A DNA stretch of 64,000 nucleotides from positions 7,794 through 71,793 of the forward strand of contig CAVPOY010000034.1 of assembly GCA_963707135.1 (NCBI GenBank). Reading direction: 5' to 3'. Each line of letters opens with the position of its first letter. Within the stretch, counting starts at the first letter, position 1. Both the position numbers and the translations under genes were made by a program. This document shows positions 1 to 8,052 of this stretch, piece by piece. The stretch comes from JBGSTR01 sp963707135 (GTDB lineage: Bacteria > Pseudomonadota > Gammaproteobacteria > Chromatiales > Chromatiaceae). The notes under the pieces were generated by a model that did no database searches, was not told the origin of the DNA, and worked only from the letters and a program-made list of their open reading frames with translations.

Positions 1-600
1 TCGGTCGAACCCGCTTTCGCTGGGCTTGCCACGATCCTGATCCCTGCCGGAGAGTGCGACGATCGTCACCTCGTTGGCCCAGGGCTGTTCGCGAATGCGC
101 CGGCACGCGCCGTACCCGTCGAGCCGCGGCATACCGATATCGAGCAGCACCAGCAGGGGGCGGACCCGGTCGGCCGCCGCGACGGCGTCGAGACCGTCGC
201 GGGCCTTGGTCACCTCGCAGCCCATCAGCTCGAGCAGCACGGCGAGCGAATCGGCTATGTCCGCGTTGTCGTCCGCGACCACCACACACAATCCATTTCC
301 CGGCAGGGACGGGCCTGGCACCGATGTTTCGTCGATCGGCGCCGGCTCGCTGGCGGACGTCTCGATGATCGCCGGGAGGCGCACGATAAATTCGCTACCC
401 CGCCCAGGCCCCCGCTCCTCGCCTCGATGTCGCCGCCGTGCATCTGCGCCAGCCCGCGCGCCATCGAGAGCCCGATGCCGAGACCGCCGCAGGCCTGGTC
501 CGCGCCCGTGTCGGCCTGGGTGAACATCTCGAATACCCGGGGCAATTGGTCCGCAGCGATCCCGATACCGGTGTCGGCGACCCACACCACGGCCTCGACC
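1..600 (-). pseudogene. Hybrid histidine kinase remnant: HATPase end plus receiver domain (partial)
   Basis: Reading leftward from about 600, the protein has the N/G1 box ADTGIGIAADQ and the G2 box GLGIGLSMARGLAQMHGG of a histidine-kinase ATPase domain. The frame then breaks near 398, where one base appears to be missing in a GGCGGGG run. The next frame gives the end of the ATPase fold (GSEFIVRLPAI), a short linker and a receiver domain with the acidic pair in VVVADDNADIADS, phospho-acceptor Asp in LLDIGMPRLDGYG and the conserved VALSG. It runs off the left edge. No DHp phosphorylation helix is left upstream, so it is unlikely to work as a kinase. Domain identity is clear; whether the frame break is real is not. 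Confidence 0.75.
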
Positions 601-929
601 TCCGCCAAGGTGCCCGAGAGACGCGCCGCCAGACAGTCCGGCAGCAGACTGAAGGTGCGATGCCCCACCCGGCAGTACCAGCGGGGAATCCGGGTGCCGG
701 GCGGGGTGACGCGCCGGTAGGTGCCGTGGCGGGCAAAGCCGCAACCCCCCTGCGGATGCAGCGGACAGCGCGGCAGGCTTGCCCTCCGCCAGCCCCGTTG
801 GCTAACGTACTCCCCGCCGGTGAGTCCACAGTCGAAGCGGAGTTGCACCGGCCACCGGCCCGCACGGGTGCAACCGTGGCGGGCCTTCTGCTGTTCTGAG
901 GTCCCGTTAGTCTGCCAGACCGACGCCAC
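601..929 (-). pseudogene. Transposon-associated zinc-ribbon protein fragment
   Basis: The minus strand encodes a Cys/His-rich module: CPLHPQGGCGFARHGTY, then an Arg-rich stretch, a second YCRVGHRTFSLLPD element and LAARLSG. This resembles the zinc-ribbon proteins (DUF6431-like) encoded with insertion elements. The reading frame runs straight into the kinase ATPase fragment at VEAVVW, giving a chimeric frame with no DHp domain. I infer that an element integrated inside the kinase gene and removed its middle. No terminal repeats or transposase core are visible nearby. The family assignment is from memory of the motif and is tentative. Confidence 0.5.
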
Positions 930-1059
930 CCCCGCCTGACGGCGGTGGCTTTGGGAAACTGCGGCTGAACGCTCGCCCCCTCTGGCTCACCACCAACACC
1001 AGTTCACCGGAGGTGCACTCCGACCCAAACGTGCCGGTGAATTGCGGATTAACGTGAGG

Positions 1060-1190
1060 CCCAACACCGGCGATCGGTGACGTCCTCGCCGGCGCTGAGA
1101 ATGCCGACCGTAGCGCCCGCCGCGTCGGTCAGCCGCGCATTGTGCCAGGCAATCAGCCGCGCTCGCCCATCGCGGCAGCGCACCCTGTTC
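1060..1190 (-). pseudogene. PAS/PAC-domain remnant of the disrupted kinase
   Basis: On the minus strand one frame reads RCRDGRARLIAWHNARLTD followed by AAGATVGILSAGEDVTDR. This is the classic C-terminal PAS/PAC signature that precedes a histidine-kinase DHp domain. It sits upstream, in the same orientation, of the ATPase and receiver fragments, and a stop is met just before it, next to the MITE. It is best read as the surviving 5' piece of the same kinase gene. It is too short to be a gene on its own. Confidence 0.6.
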
Positions 1191-1346
1191 TAGGAGTCTG
1201 TCCGACTTAAGGTGCTGTAGCCTCAGACTGGCCAACGTTCGGCCGATTTGGCAAGCCCTACGCGAAATTCAGCGATGTCAGCGACTGCGAAAGCTCCAGA
1301 TTTCGCGCACGCGCTCGTCGCGAAGCTAAGTCGGACAGACTCCTAG
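1190..1346. mobile_element. MITE-like element with 16+ bp terminal inverted repeats and CTAG duplication
   Basis: GAGTCTGTCCGACTTA at 1194-1209 is perfectly inverted as TAAGTCGGACAGACTC at 1327-1342. Both ends are flanked by CTAG (1190-1193 and 1343-1346), which fits a 4-bp YTAR target duplication as made by IS5-group transposases. The 149-bp interior has no coding capacity, so this is a non-autonomous element. It is inserted next to the PAS remnant of the broken kinase. The parent transposase is not in the window. Confidence 0.75.
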
Positions 1347-1596
1347 GCAAGCGTTCAGCGACCTGCCCGGGGGATTCTGCGGTCTTGCGTACCATGCGGC
1401 AAGACCTTGTCGGCAGTGGAATGATTGCGCCCGGGCCGGAGGCTGGCGGCCGGCCGGACCTGCTCCAGTACTCGCCCCCCCAATCGGATTGCGACCGGTC
1501 CGCTCGGCCGGATCAGGCATAATGGCGACTTGGCCCGCCGACCGCGGGTCCGTCCGCTGCGACGCCCCTACACCACACAAATAAGGAGGTAACACG

Positions 1597-3264
1597 ATGG
1601 CCGATTCGTCCCCCCCCCTCTCGAGGACTATCGCCTGGATCCTGCTGATCCTCTTCCTCGCCCTGAGCGCCTTCTACTACTGGCGCGAGACCACGCTGTC
1701 CCGGTCCCTGTCCGCTCAGTCCTCTCAGCTCAAGGACACGGCCCAGGGCCTCGCCGCCGCGCGCGAGACCGAGAAGGGCCTGCGCGCCGAATTGGATGCC
1801 TCCATCGCCGCCCAGCAGGCCGAGGTCCAGCGCCTGACCGGCGAGATGGACGCGGCCCGGCAGGCGAGCGCCGACCTCTCAGCCGATATCGAGGCGCTGA
1901 AGGCGCAGCATACCGAGACGCTTGACGCCGAACGGGATAAGGCCAGCAAGGCCTACTCGGACCTCGAAGGCCGGTTGACCGCGGCTAACCAGCAGATCGA
2001 TGAGCTCGGGGGCAGGATCGGTGAGCTCGAGCAGGCGATGGCCCAAGCCGATGCCGACCATCAGGCCCGGGCCAAGCAGATCGAGCAAGAGATGGGCGAG
2101 CGCATCGCCTTCTACAAGACCGCCCTCTCGGGCACCGACCCCGAGCGCGCGCAGCAGCTCGGCGACCTCGAGCAACAGGCCCAGGCGGCCGGGGCGGCGC
2201 TGGCAAGCGAGCAGCAGGCCCGGCAAGCGGCCGAGACCGAGTATCAGGCGCGGCTCACCGAGGCCAACGAGTCCATCGACGAGCTCAACAGTGAGATCCA
2301 GGATCTCGAGACCCAGCTCACGGAGTCCGAATCCGCGCTCGAGGGCCTGCAGTCCAAGCACGAGGCCGCGCTCGAGGAGCATTCCGCCGCCATCGCCGCG
2401 TCCGAGGGCCGGGTCCAGGAAGCGCTCGACGCGCATGCCCGCACCAAGGCCGAGGCCGAGGCTGCGCTGCAGGCCGCGAACGACGAGCATGCCGCCCGCA
2501 TGGCCGAGGCCTCGGGGCGCATCGCGACCCTCGAAAGCGACCTGAAGGAAACCGGGGCATCGCTCGCCGCTCTGCGCCAGGAGCATGAGACCAAGGTCGG
2601 CGCGCTGAATTCCCGGATCTCCGAGGGCGAACTTGCCCTGGCAAAGCTTCAGGCGGACCTTGCCGCCGCCAATGAGGCCGCGAACGCCGCCGCCCGGGCC
2701 CACGAGCAGGAGATCACCCAGGCGCGGCAGCAGTACTCGCTTTTGGACGATACCCGCAAGCAGGAGCAGGCCGAGGCCCAGGCTTTGTTGAAACGCACGC
2801 GGGAGTCGCACGCGAGCGAGGTCGACTCGCTGCAGGCCCGAATCACGAAGGCGCAACGCTCCCTCGAGCTCCTCTCGGACTTTCGGGACAAGGGCGGACG
2901 CCTGACGGACGAGGGCCTCATGATCGATCTCGCGAACACCGAGCTGCAGTTCGCGGGCGGTAAGGCTGAGCTTCCGGCCGGTGCGCTGCCAACGCTCGAC
3001 CTCATCGCCCAGGCGCTGAACGAGTTCCCCGGGCTGCGGGTCCGGGTCGATGGCCACACGGACGCCGCGGGCGACGAGGAGTCGAACCTCGAGCTTTCCC
3101 GGCAGCGTGCGGCGGCCGTGATGCAGGGGCTCGCCGACCGGGGCGTGCCCGCCGAGCGGATGACCTCCGAGGGGTACGGGGAGACCCGCCCGATCGCCAG
3201 CAACGACACCTGGGAAGGGCGTCGACAGAATCGCCGGGTCGAGATCTACATCCTGGAACCCTAA
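1597..3264 (+). CDS. Membrane-anchored coiled-coil protein with C-terminal OmpA peptidoglycan-binding domain
   Basis: This 555-residue protein has one N-terminal membrane segment (about residues 10-29, IAWILLILFLALSAFYYW). A very long Ala/Glu/Gln/Lys-rich coiled coil follows (about 30-430), then an OmpA-like domain (about 440-553) with the hallmark VDGHTDAAGD, LSRQRAAAV and the terminal RRQNRRVEI. It probably spans the periplasm from the inner membrane and grips peptidoglycan. The start is fixed by a strong Shine-Dalgarno site (AAGGAGGT at 1583-1590). It converges on the MfnE-like gene with a 4-base overlap of stop codons. Nothing ties it to C1 metabolism. Confidence 0.88.
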   Translation: MADSSPPLSRTIAWILLILFLALSAFYYWRETTLSRSLSAQSSQLKDTAQGLAAARETEKGLRAELDASIAAQQAEVQRLTGEMDAARQASADLSADIEALKAQHTETLDAERDKASKAYSDLEGRLTAANQQIDELGGRIGELEQAMAQADADHQARAKQIEQEMGERIAFYKTALSGTDPERAQQLGDLEQQAQAAGAALASEQQARQAAETEYQARLTEANESIDELNSEIQDLETQLTESESALEGLQSKHEAALEEHSAAIAASEGRVQEALDAHARTKAEAEAALQAANDEHAARMAEASGRIATLESDLKETGASLAALRQEHETKVGALNSRISEGELALAKLQADLAAANEAANAAARAHEQEITQARQQYSLLDDTRKQEQAEAQALLKRTRESHASEVDSLQARITKAQRSLELLSDFRDKGGRLTDEGLMIDLANTELQFAGGKAELPAGALPTLDLIAQALNEFPGLRVRVDGHTDAAGDEESNLELSRQRAAAVMQGLADRGVPAERMTSEGYGETRPIASNDTWEGRRQNRRVEIYILEP

Positions 3265-3899
3265 GGCCCGTCGGCGCCCGTGCGGTCCGGCAAACCGCGG
3301 GCCGGACGGGCGCCGATGCCAATCACCGCCTCCAGCCGCTCGGGGTTCCGTTCCGAGATCAGCCGTATCGGAACCCCGAGGGCACCGGCGTAGTCCCCGA
3401 AGGCGCGGTCGACGATACCCTGTTCGCCCAAGGCCGCCGGATGCTCGGCGACGCCTGTCAACAGGTCGGCGAGCGGAGCCGACTTAACCAGAAGCAACCC
3501 CTCCGCTCCGAGCGTACCGCAAAGCCAGGCCGCCAGTGAATCCGAGGTCAGGTCCCAGCCGTGCGGTAGCTGCCGGTCGGCCAGCACCATGGGCACCGGC
3601 ATCCAGACCGGTGTCTCGCCGGCACGAAGTCGCTCGTCGATCCCCGCCAATGTCTCGGCGGGTGACAGGCCGGGCTGCAGCGCGCAAAGCATCCGGCCGA
3701 ACTGCTCCATCGCCAGCAACGCAAGATGGTGAGCCGCGGAGTCGTCGAATCCCCAACGTGCCTGGGCCGCACGCACCTGATCGGCGAACGGGCCGCCGCC
3801 GGGGACCAGGACCAGTCCGCTCCGACCCGCCAGCGCCCGCAGCCAGGTCCTCAAATGCGCGGACCGGAAGAGACTGCCCCCGAGCTTAACTACCCACAT
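3261..3899 (-). CDS. mfnE: Amino acid kinase-family protein, MfnE-like (aminomethylfuran phosphate kinase homologue)
   Basis: The 212-residue protein starts MWVVKLGGSL, the phosphate-binding start of the amino acid kinase fold, and carries VLVPGGGPFAD and an HGWDLTSDS segment typical of the small archaeal-type kinases. In methanogens MfnE phosphorylates 5-(aminomethyl)-3-furanmethanol phosphate during methanofuran synthesis. Bacteria with Fhc use a related methanofuran-type cofactor and carry homologues in their H4MPT clusters. The gene overlaps the end of pabB by 14 bases and is last in an operon mfnD-mfnF-pabB-mfnE. The exact substrate in bacteria is inferred. Confidence 0.7.
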   Translation of the reverse strand: MWVVKLGGSLFRSAHLRTWLRALAGRSGLVLVPGGGPFADQVRAAQARWGFDDSAAHHLALLAMEQFGRMLCALQPGLSPAETLAGIDERLRAGETPVWMPVPMVLADRQLPHGWDLTSDSLAAWLCGTLGAEGLLLVKSAPLADLLTGVAEHPAALGEQGIVDRAFGDYAGALGVPIRLISERNPERLEAVIGIGARPARGLPDRTGADGP

Positions 3900-5274
3900 G
3901 GGCCAGCTGCAATCGCTCCAGCAGGTCGAGCAGCGCGGCCGCCTTGTGGTAACACTCGCGGTACTCGGACTCGGCGTCCGAGTCGGCGACAATGCCGCCG
4001 CCAGCCCAGAATCGCGCGACCCCATCCGAATGCACCAGCGTGCGGATGGCGATGTTGGTGTCCATCGCGCCGTCGAACCCGACGTAGCCGATCGACCCGC
4101 AGTAGACGCCGCGCCGCTGGGGCTCCAGCTCCTCGATGATCTCCATCGCCCGAAGCTTCGGGGCGCCGGTGATCGATCCGCCCGGGAAGCAGGCCCGCAA
4201 CAGGTCCAGTGCGGTCCGGCCGTCCGCCAGTCGGCCGCGGATCGTACTGACCAGGTGCTGGACCCGGGCGAAGCGTTCGAGCTCGAACAGCCTGGGCACA
4301 TGAACACTGCCGATCGCGCAGACCTTGCCCAGGTCGTTGCGCAGCAGGTCGACGATCATCAGGTTCTCCGCGCGGTCCTTGGTGCTGTGGCGCAGCGCGT
4401 CGCCCAGCATCAGGTCTTCGATCGGGTCGCGACCCCGCGGCGCCGTGCCCTTGATTGGCCTGGTCTCGACGTCGCGGCCGTTGACGCGCAGAAAGCGCTC
4501 CGGCGACGAGCAGAGAACCTGGCACGCGGGGTTGCTCAGATAGGCGCCAAACGGGGCGGGATTGATCTGCCTCAGCTGCAGATAGGCCTCCCAGGGATCG
4601 CCCTCGGCCGGCGCGGAGAAGCGCTGGGCCAGGTTGACCTGATAGCAGTCGCCTTCCCTCAGGTAGTGCTGGATGCGCGCTACCGCGGACCGATAGTCAC
4701 CGTGGCTCAGGTTGGACCGAACCCGGCCCAGCACCCGAAACGGCGTCGGCGGCCGCCCAGCCCTGCGCCCGCCATCCGCTCGCGCGACGAGTCCGGCGCA
4801 GAAGCGCAGGCGCGCCGCGTCGGCGGCGACGAGCCGGCTCCGCCGCGCCTCGTGGTCGACCACCAGGGCCCAGTCGTAGATGCCGACGGCCATGTCCGGG
4901 ATACCTTCGGCGTCGGCGGCCAGACTCGGGATCCGCTCGATGCGCCGGCCGAGGTCGTAGCCGAAGTAGCCCAGCGCTCCACCGCTGAAGGGTAGCCCCT
5001 CGAAGCCGGTCCTGGCTGGGCCCAGCTCCGCCTGCAGCAGCCGGAAGGGGTCGTCCAGCGAGGACCGGGTACCCGACTCGCCGCGGATCTCGGTCTTGAG
5101 CCCCGTTGTGACCAGCGTCGAGCGCGGGTCCGCCGTTAGGATGTCGTAGCGGCCCTGCCGGCTGTAAGGACGCCCGCTGTCGAGAAACGCCGGCCACGGG
5201 AGCTGGGCCAGCGCGTCGAACACGGGCGCACTGTCGGGTCTGTACGGAATGTCCCGTTGCACCGGTCCGGTCAT
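3886..5274 (-). CDS. pabB: Aminodeoxychorismate synthase component I
   Basis: This 462-residue protein is a full chorismate-binding enzyme. It has the signature blocks RPIKGTAPRG, DLLRNDLG, FPGGSITGAPK and RGVYCGSIGY. It makes 4-amino-4-deoxychorismate, the precursor of 4-aminobenzoate. In this setting 4-aminobenzoate serves H4MPT as well as folate, because beta-RFAP synthase (14804-15808) condenses it with phosphoribosyl pyrophosphate. The start overlaps the preceding gene's stop as ATGA, so translation is coupled. Distinguishing it from anthranilate synthase rests on context and the N-terminal architecture. Confidence 0.9.
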   Translation of the reverse strand: MTGPVQRDIPYRPDSAPVFDALAQLPWPAFLDSGRPYSRQGRYDILTADPRSTLVTTGLKTEIRGESGTRSSLDDPFRLLQAELGPARTGFEGLPFSGGALGYFGYDLGRRIERIPSLAADAEGIPDMAVGIYDWALVVDHEARRSRLVAADAARLRFCAGLVARADGGRRAGRPPTPFRVLGRVRSNLSHGDYRSAVARIQHYLREGDCYQVNLAQRFSAPAEGDPWEAYLQLRQINPAPFGAYLSNPACQVLCSSPERFLRVNGRDVETRPIKGTAPRGRDPIEDLMLGDALRHSTKDRAENLMIVDLLRNDLGKVCAIGSVHVPRLFELERFARVQHLVSTIRGRLADGRTALDLLRACFPGGSITGAPKLRAMEIIEELEPQRRGVYCGSIGYVGFDGAMDTNIAIRTLVHSDGVARFWAGGGIVADSDAESEYRECYHKAAALLDLLERLQLAHVGS

Positions 5275-6320
5275 GCCAATGATTCCTCGGCCGCCAGGCT
5301 CGCCACAGCGGCCGCGGGCGCGCAGTCGCCGATGCCCGCGCCGGCCGTATCCATGGGCTCGAAAAAGCCGTCGAACGGGACATAGGGTCGGTCGTGCCGC
5401 AGCGCCAGCCGTCGCGCAAGGAAGGAACCTACCCCGGCCCCGACGATCGGCGCGTCGTCGGGCATATCCCGGCGCGAGAGTACCCGGTCGCAGGCGTCGA
5501 GCACCAGCCTCAGCTGCCGTTCGGCAAGATGGGCGGCGAGCCCAAGCCAGGCAGCGAGATCGGCCGCATCCGAGTCCATCCCGACCATCCGTGCGAGCCG
5601 CCGGGCGCTCGACGCGACGGACTTGTCGCGGCCGTCGGCGGTCTCGAGCAGGTCCGCATGCGCGGGGAGATCCCCGGTCAACCGATAGATGTCCGCGCTG
5701 GTCGCGAAATGCTCGGCCATCAGGGGTACCCAGTCGCCACCGAAGGGCGCGCGGAGCGCGAGCGACATCAAGGGGGTTCGCACGACGCCGGTGTAGACCA
5801 GTTCCTGCAGCTCCAGGCGCAGACGATCACCGTGGCCCCGGGCGGCGATGCGACCGCCGCCGAAGGGGACGAGGTCGGTCGTCGTGCTGCCGACATCGAC
5901 CAGCAGCCCCGAAGGCAGCCGCCTCGCCGCGAGCTCCGCGCTGGCCATCCAGTTGGCCGAGGCCACCTGCTCGGTCGACCGCAGGGCGCTCCCGGGGTCG
6001 AGAAGGCCCCGCAGCCCCGCGTAGACCCGCAGCGAATGGTCCGGCAGACGCCGCCGCATGACCCCCAGGATGGCCGCAACGCCGCTCGCGCGGTCGTCGA
6101 AGAGGTCGGCGAGCTCGCCGGTCATGGTCAACGCGTGTCGGGCCGGGGCCTCGCCGAGCAGGCTCAGCACCCGATCGACGCCCTCCTCGAGCCGATCGAG
6201 CCCCTGCCACAACGGACAGGGGAGCTGAACGACGGCGGTGGCACGCCCCGGCGCGACGAGGCGCACCGCCTTGATGTGCGCACCACCGAGGTCCCAACCG
6301 ACGAAGGTCTCAGGCGACAT
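5271..6320 (-). CDS. mfnF: H4MPT-linked C1 pathway protein, hydantoinase/oxoprolinase fold (MfnF-like)
   Basis: The 349-residue protein begins WDLGGAHIKAVRL, an actin/ASKHA-type phosphate loop, and has LLVDVGSTTTDLVPF and a Gly-rich GAGVGSFLARRLA near the end. These are features of the archaeal MfnF family, which joins the aminomethylfuran diphosphate to glutamyl-tyramine in methanofuran synthesis. I chose the ATG at 6318-6320 because the longer frame overlaps the upstream ATP-grasp gene by more than 100 bases; with this start the overlap is 11 bases. It is sandwiched between MfnD-like and pabB genes. Function is by homology. Confidence 0.75.
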   Translation of the reverse strand: MSPETFVGWDLGGAHIKAVRLVAPGRATAVVQLPCPLWQGLDRLEEGVDRVLSLLGEAPARHALTMTGELADLFDDRASGVAAILGVMRRRLPDHSLRVYAGLRGLLDPGSALRSTEQVASANWMASAELAARRLPSGLLVDVGSTTTDLVPFGGGRIAARGHGDRLRLELQELVYTGVVRTPLMSLALRAPFGGDWVPLMAEHFATSADIYRLTGDLPAHADLLETADGRDKSVASSARRLARMVGMDSDAADLAAWLGLAAHLAERQLRLVLDACDRVLSRRDMPDDAPIVGAGVGSFLARRLALRHDRPYVPFDGFFEPMDTAGAGIGDCAPAAAVASLAAEESLA

Positions 6321-7314
6321 TCGCACACTCCAGGCAGACATCGACGGCCTTTCCCATCCCTCGCGGCGTGCACCAGGCGTTTCCTCCGTCGAACAGATCG
6401 AGCGCCAGACCGGCCGGGTTGACGCCAAGGGACTCCCGGAGCCCGACGTAGGACGTGGTCAGCCGGGGATTGACCTCCAGGACCTGAAGCCCTCGCGGAC
6501 CGGCGACCAGGTCCACACCCGAGTAGCCGCGGAGCTCCGGGAACGCCGCCGCGACGACGCCTGCGAGCCGGCGGAATCGGCGCCGCGGGCCGTCCAGGCC
6601 GTTGACGACGCAGCCCAGCAGGACCAGCGTGTCGTCCATCACGGCGATCCGCTGCCGGTTCACACCGAGCAGCGAGGCCTCGCCGTCCCTCGCCAGCATG
6701 CAGAGACTGGCCGACGTACCCGGTACGTAGGGCTGCGCGACATGGTTCTCGCTCCCCGACAGTCGCTCCCAATACCGGCGGAGCGCGTCCCGGTCCTGGA
6801 AGAGCCGGATCCCGAGGCAGCCCACCCCGTCGTCCGGCTTCAGCACCCAGCGGCCCGGGACCGGCGGCAGGTCCTCGCCGACACCGTAGGTCTGAACCAC
6901 CGGGACGCCGATCCGGGCGAGCCGGCGCAGGGTCGCGATCTTGCTCGCCGCGATGCGCACGGCGGCCGGCGGACTACCCAGCAGCGTCTTGCCCGCGGCC
7001 AGCACGGCCCCGGTGACCCGTTCCAGCGCGCCTTGCCGTTCGGGGGCGATGGGCCAGACCGCGGAGGCCGCATCGATCGCCCGGTCCCAGGCGGCCGGGA
7101 ACTGGTCCCGGTGCTCGACGAAGAGGCAGTCCAACGGAAGCTTCAACGGGGGGAGACGGGCGTCGCGGGTGATAACGATCTCTACGCCGTCCAACTCGCT
7201 CAGGTCCGAGACCAGCGCGCGCAGCATCATGTCCCCCTCGCTCGCCAGCGACGGCGACAGCGCCTGGTCGAGCATCCCGCCGCCGGTAATATACTCGAAC
7301 ACATAGATGCGCAT
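6310..7314 (-). CDS. mfnD: ATP-grasp ligase, MfnD-like (tyramine-glutamate ligase homologue)
   Basis: This 334-residue protein has the N-terminal FEYITGGGM motif of the MfnD/ATP-grasp group, a lysine-bearing RWVLKPDDGVGC nucleotide loop and the metal-binding end LQVLEVNPRLTTSYVGLR. In methanogens MfnD attaches glutamate to tyramine, an early step to methanofuran. Bacterial H4MPT clusters carry a homologue, consistent with a polyglutamyl methanofuran analogue feeding Fhc. It heads the operon with mfnF, pabB and mfnE. Its ATG is only 12 bases from the divergent HisA-like gene, so a promoter must lie inside one of the two coding regions. Confidence 0.75.
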   Translation of the reverse strand: MRIYVFEYITGGGMLDQALSPSLASEGDMMLRALVSDLSELDGVEIVITRDARLPPLKLPLDCLFVEHRDQFPAAWDRAIDAASAVWPIAPERQGALERVTGAVLAAGKTLLGSPPAAVRIAASKIATLRRLARIGVPVVQTYGVGEDLPPVPGRWVLKPDDGVGCLGIRLFQDRDALRRYWERLSGSENHVAQPYVPGTSASLCMLARDGEASLLGVNRQRIAVMDDTLVLLGCVVNGLDGPRRRFRRLAGVVAAAFPELRGYSGVDLVAGPRGLQVLEVNPRLTTSYVGLRESLGVNPAGLALDLFDGGNAWCTPRGMGKAVDVCLECANVA

Positions 7315-7326
7315 GGGCCACCTGAG

Positions 7327-8013
7327 ATGAAGCTGATCCCGGTGATGGACCTCAAGGGCGGCCAGGTCGTAGCGGCCCGGATGGGCGACCGCGCGAGCTA
7401 CGCGCCCCTGGCCTCGCCCCTGTGCGGCACCAGCGCTCCGCTGGCGGTCTGCTCGGCACTGCTCTCGCTGCACCCATTCGACTGCCTCTATGTCGCCGAT
7501 CTGGACGCCATCGCCGGCGACGGGGACCAGCTTGCGGTGATCGAGGCGCTGCACGGCCGCAACCCCGGGATCGAGCTCTGGGTCGACTCAGGGCTCGTCG
7601 GGCTGGAACGGGTCAACCGCTTTGCCCGCCCCGTCATAGGCACCGAGTCCGTCGCATCGGCGGCCCAACTGGACGGGCTGGTCCGCTCCCTGGTCGCGCC
7701 CGTGCTGTCGCTGGACTTCCGGGCCGATCGGCTGCTCGGCCCCGCCGCGGTCGCCGCGGATCCGGGGCTGTGGCCGAACGACGTCATCGTCATGACCCTC
7801 TCGCGTGTCGGCAGCGGCTCGGGCCCGGATCTGGTGTTGATCGAGCGCCTGATTCGGCTCTCGGACCGCCCGCGCCTGTATGCGGCGGGCGGCATCCGGG
7901 ACGCCGCCGACCTGCACGCCCTGCGCTCGATAGGGGCCGCCGGGGCGCTGGTCTCGACGGCTTTGCACCGCGGCCCCGACGGTGCCGCCGCGCTCGGCCT
8001 GAACGCCCGTTGA
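7327..8013 (+). CDS. HisA/HisF-family (beta/alpha)8-barrel protein of the H4MPT cluster
   Basis: The 228-residue protein opens MKLIPVMDLKGGQVVAA and ends with the phosphate-binding RLYAAGGIRDAADL and GAAGALVSTALH, as in HisA-type barrels. Homologues recur in H4MPT gene clusters of methylotrophs and in archaea, with no settled reaction. It is probably a cofactor-biosynthesis enzyme rather than histidine HisA, since no other his gene is present. It is the only plus-strand gene in the block before 16 kb and converges on the PTPS-like gene at 8053. Confidence 0.72.
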   Translation: MKLIPVMDLKGGQVVAARMGDRASYAPLASPLCGTSAPLAVCSALLSLHPFDCLYVADLDAIAGDGDQLAVIEALHGRNPGIELWVDSGLVGLERVNRFARPVIGTESVASAAQLDGLVRSLVAPVLSLDFRADRLLGPAAVAADPGLWPNDVIVMTLSRVGSGSGPDLVLIERLIRLSDRPRLYAAGGIRDAADLHALRSIGAAGALVSTALHRGPDGAAALGLNAR

Positions 8014-8052
8014 AACCCCCGGCGGCCGCCGCGCACTGGCATTGCCGTCCGC

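Noticed and set aside
1879..3057. A 392-codon antisense frame in the coiled-coil gene
   Set aside because: It is the Leu/Arg/Gly-rich reverse reading of Glu/Ala heptads, a usual artefact.
7327..8013. Histidine biosynthesis hisA
   Set aside because: No other his genes are near and the gene is embedded in H4MPT cofactor genes, where divergent HisA-like proteins are usual.
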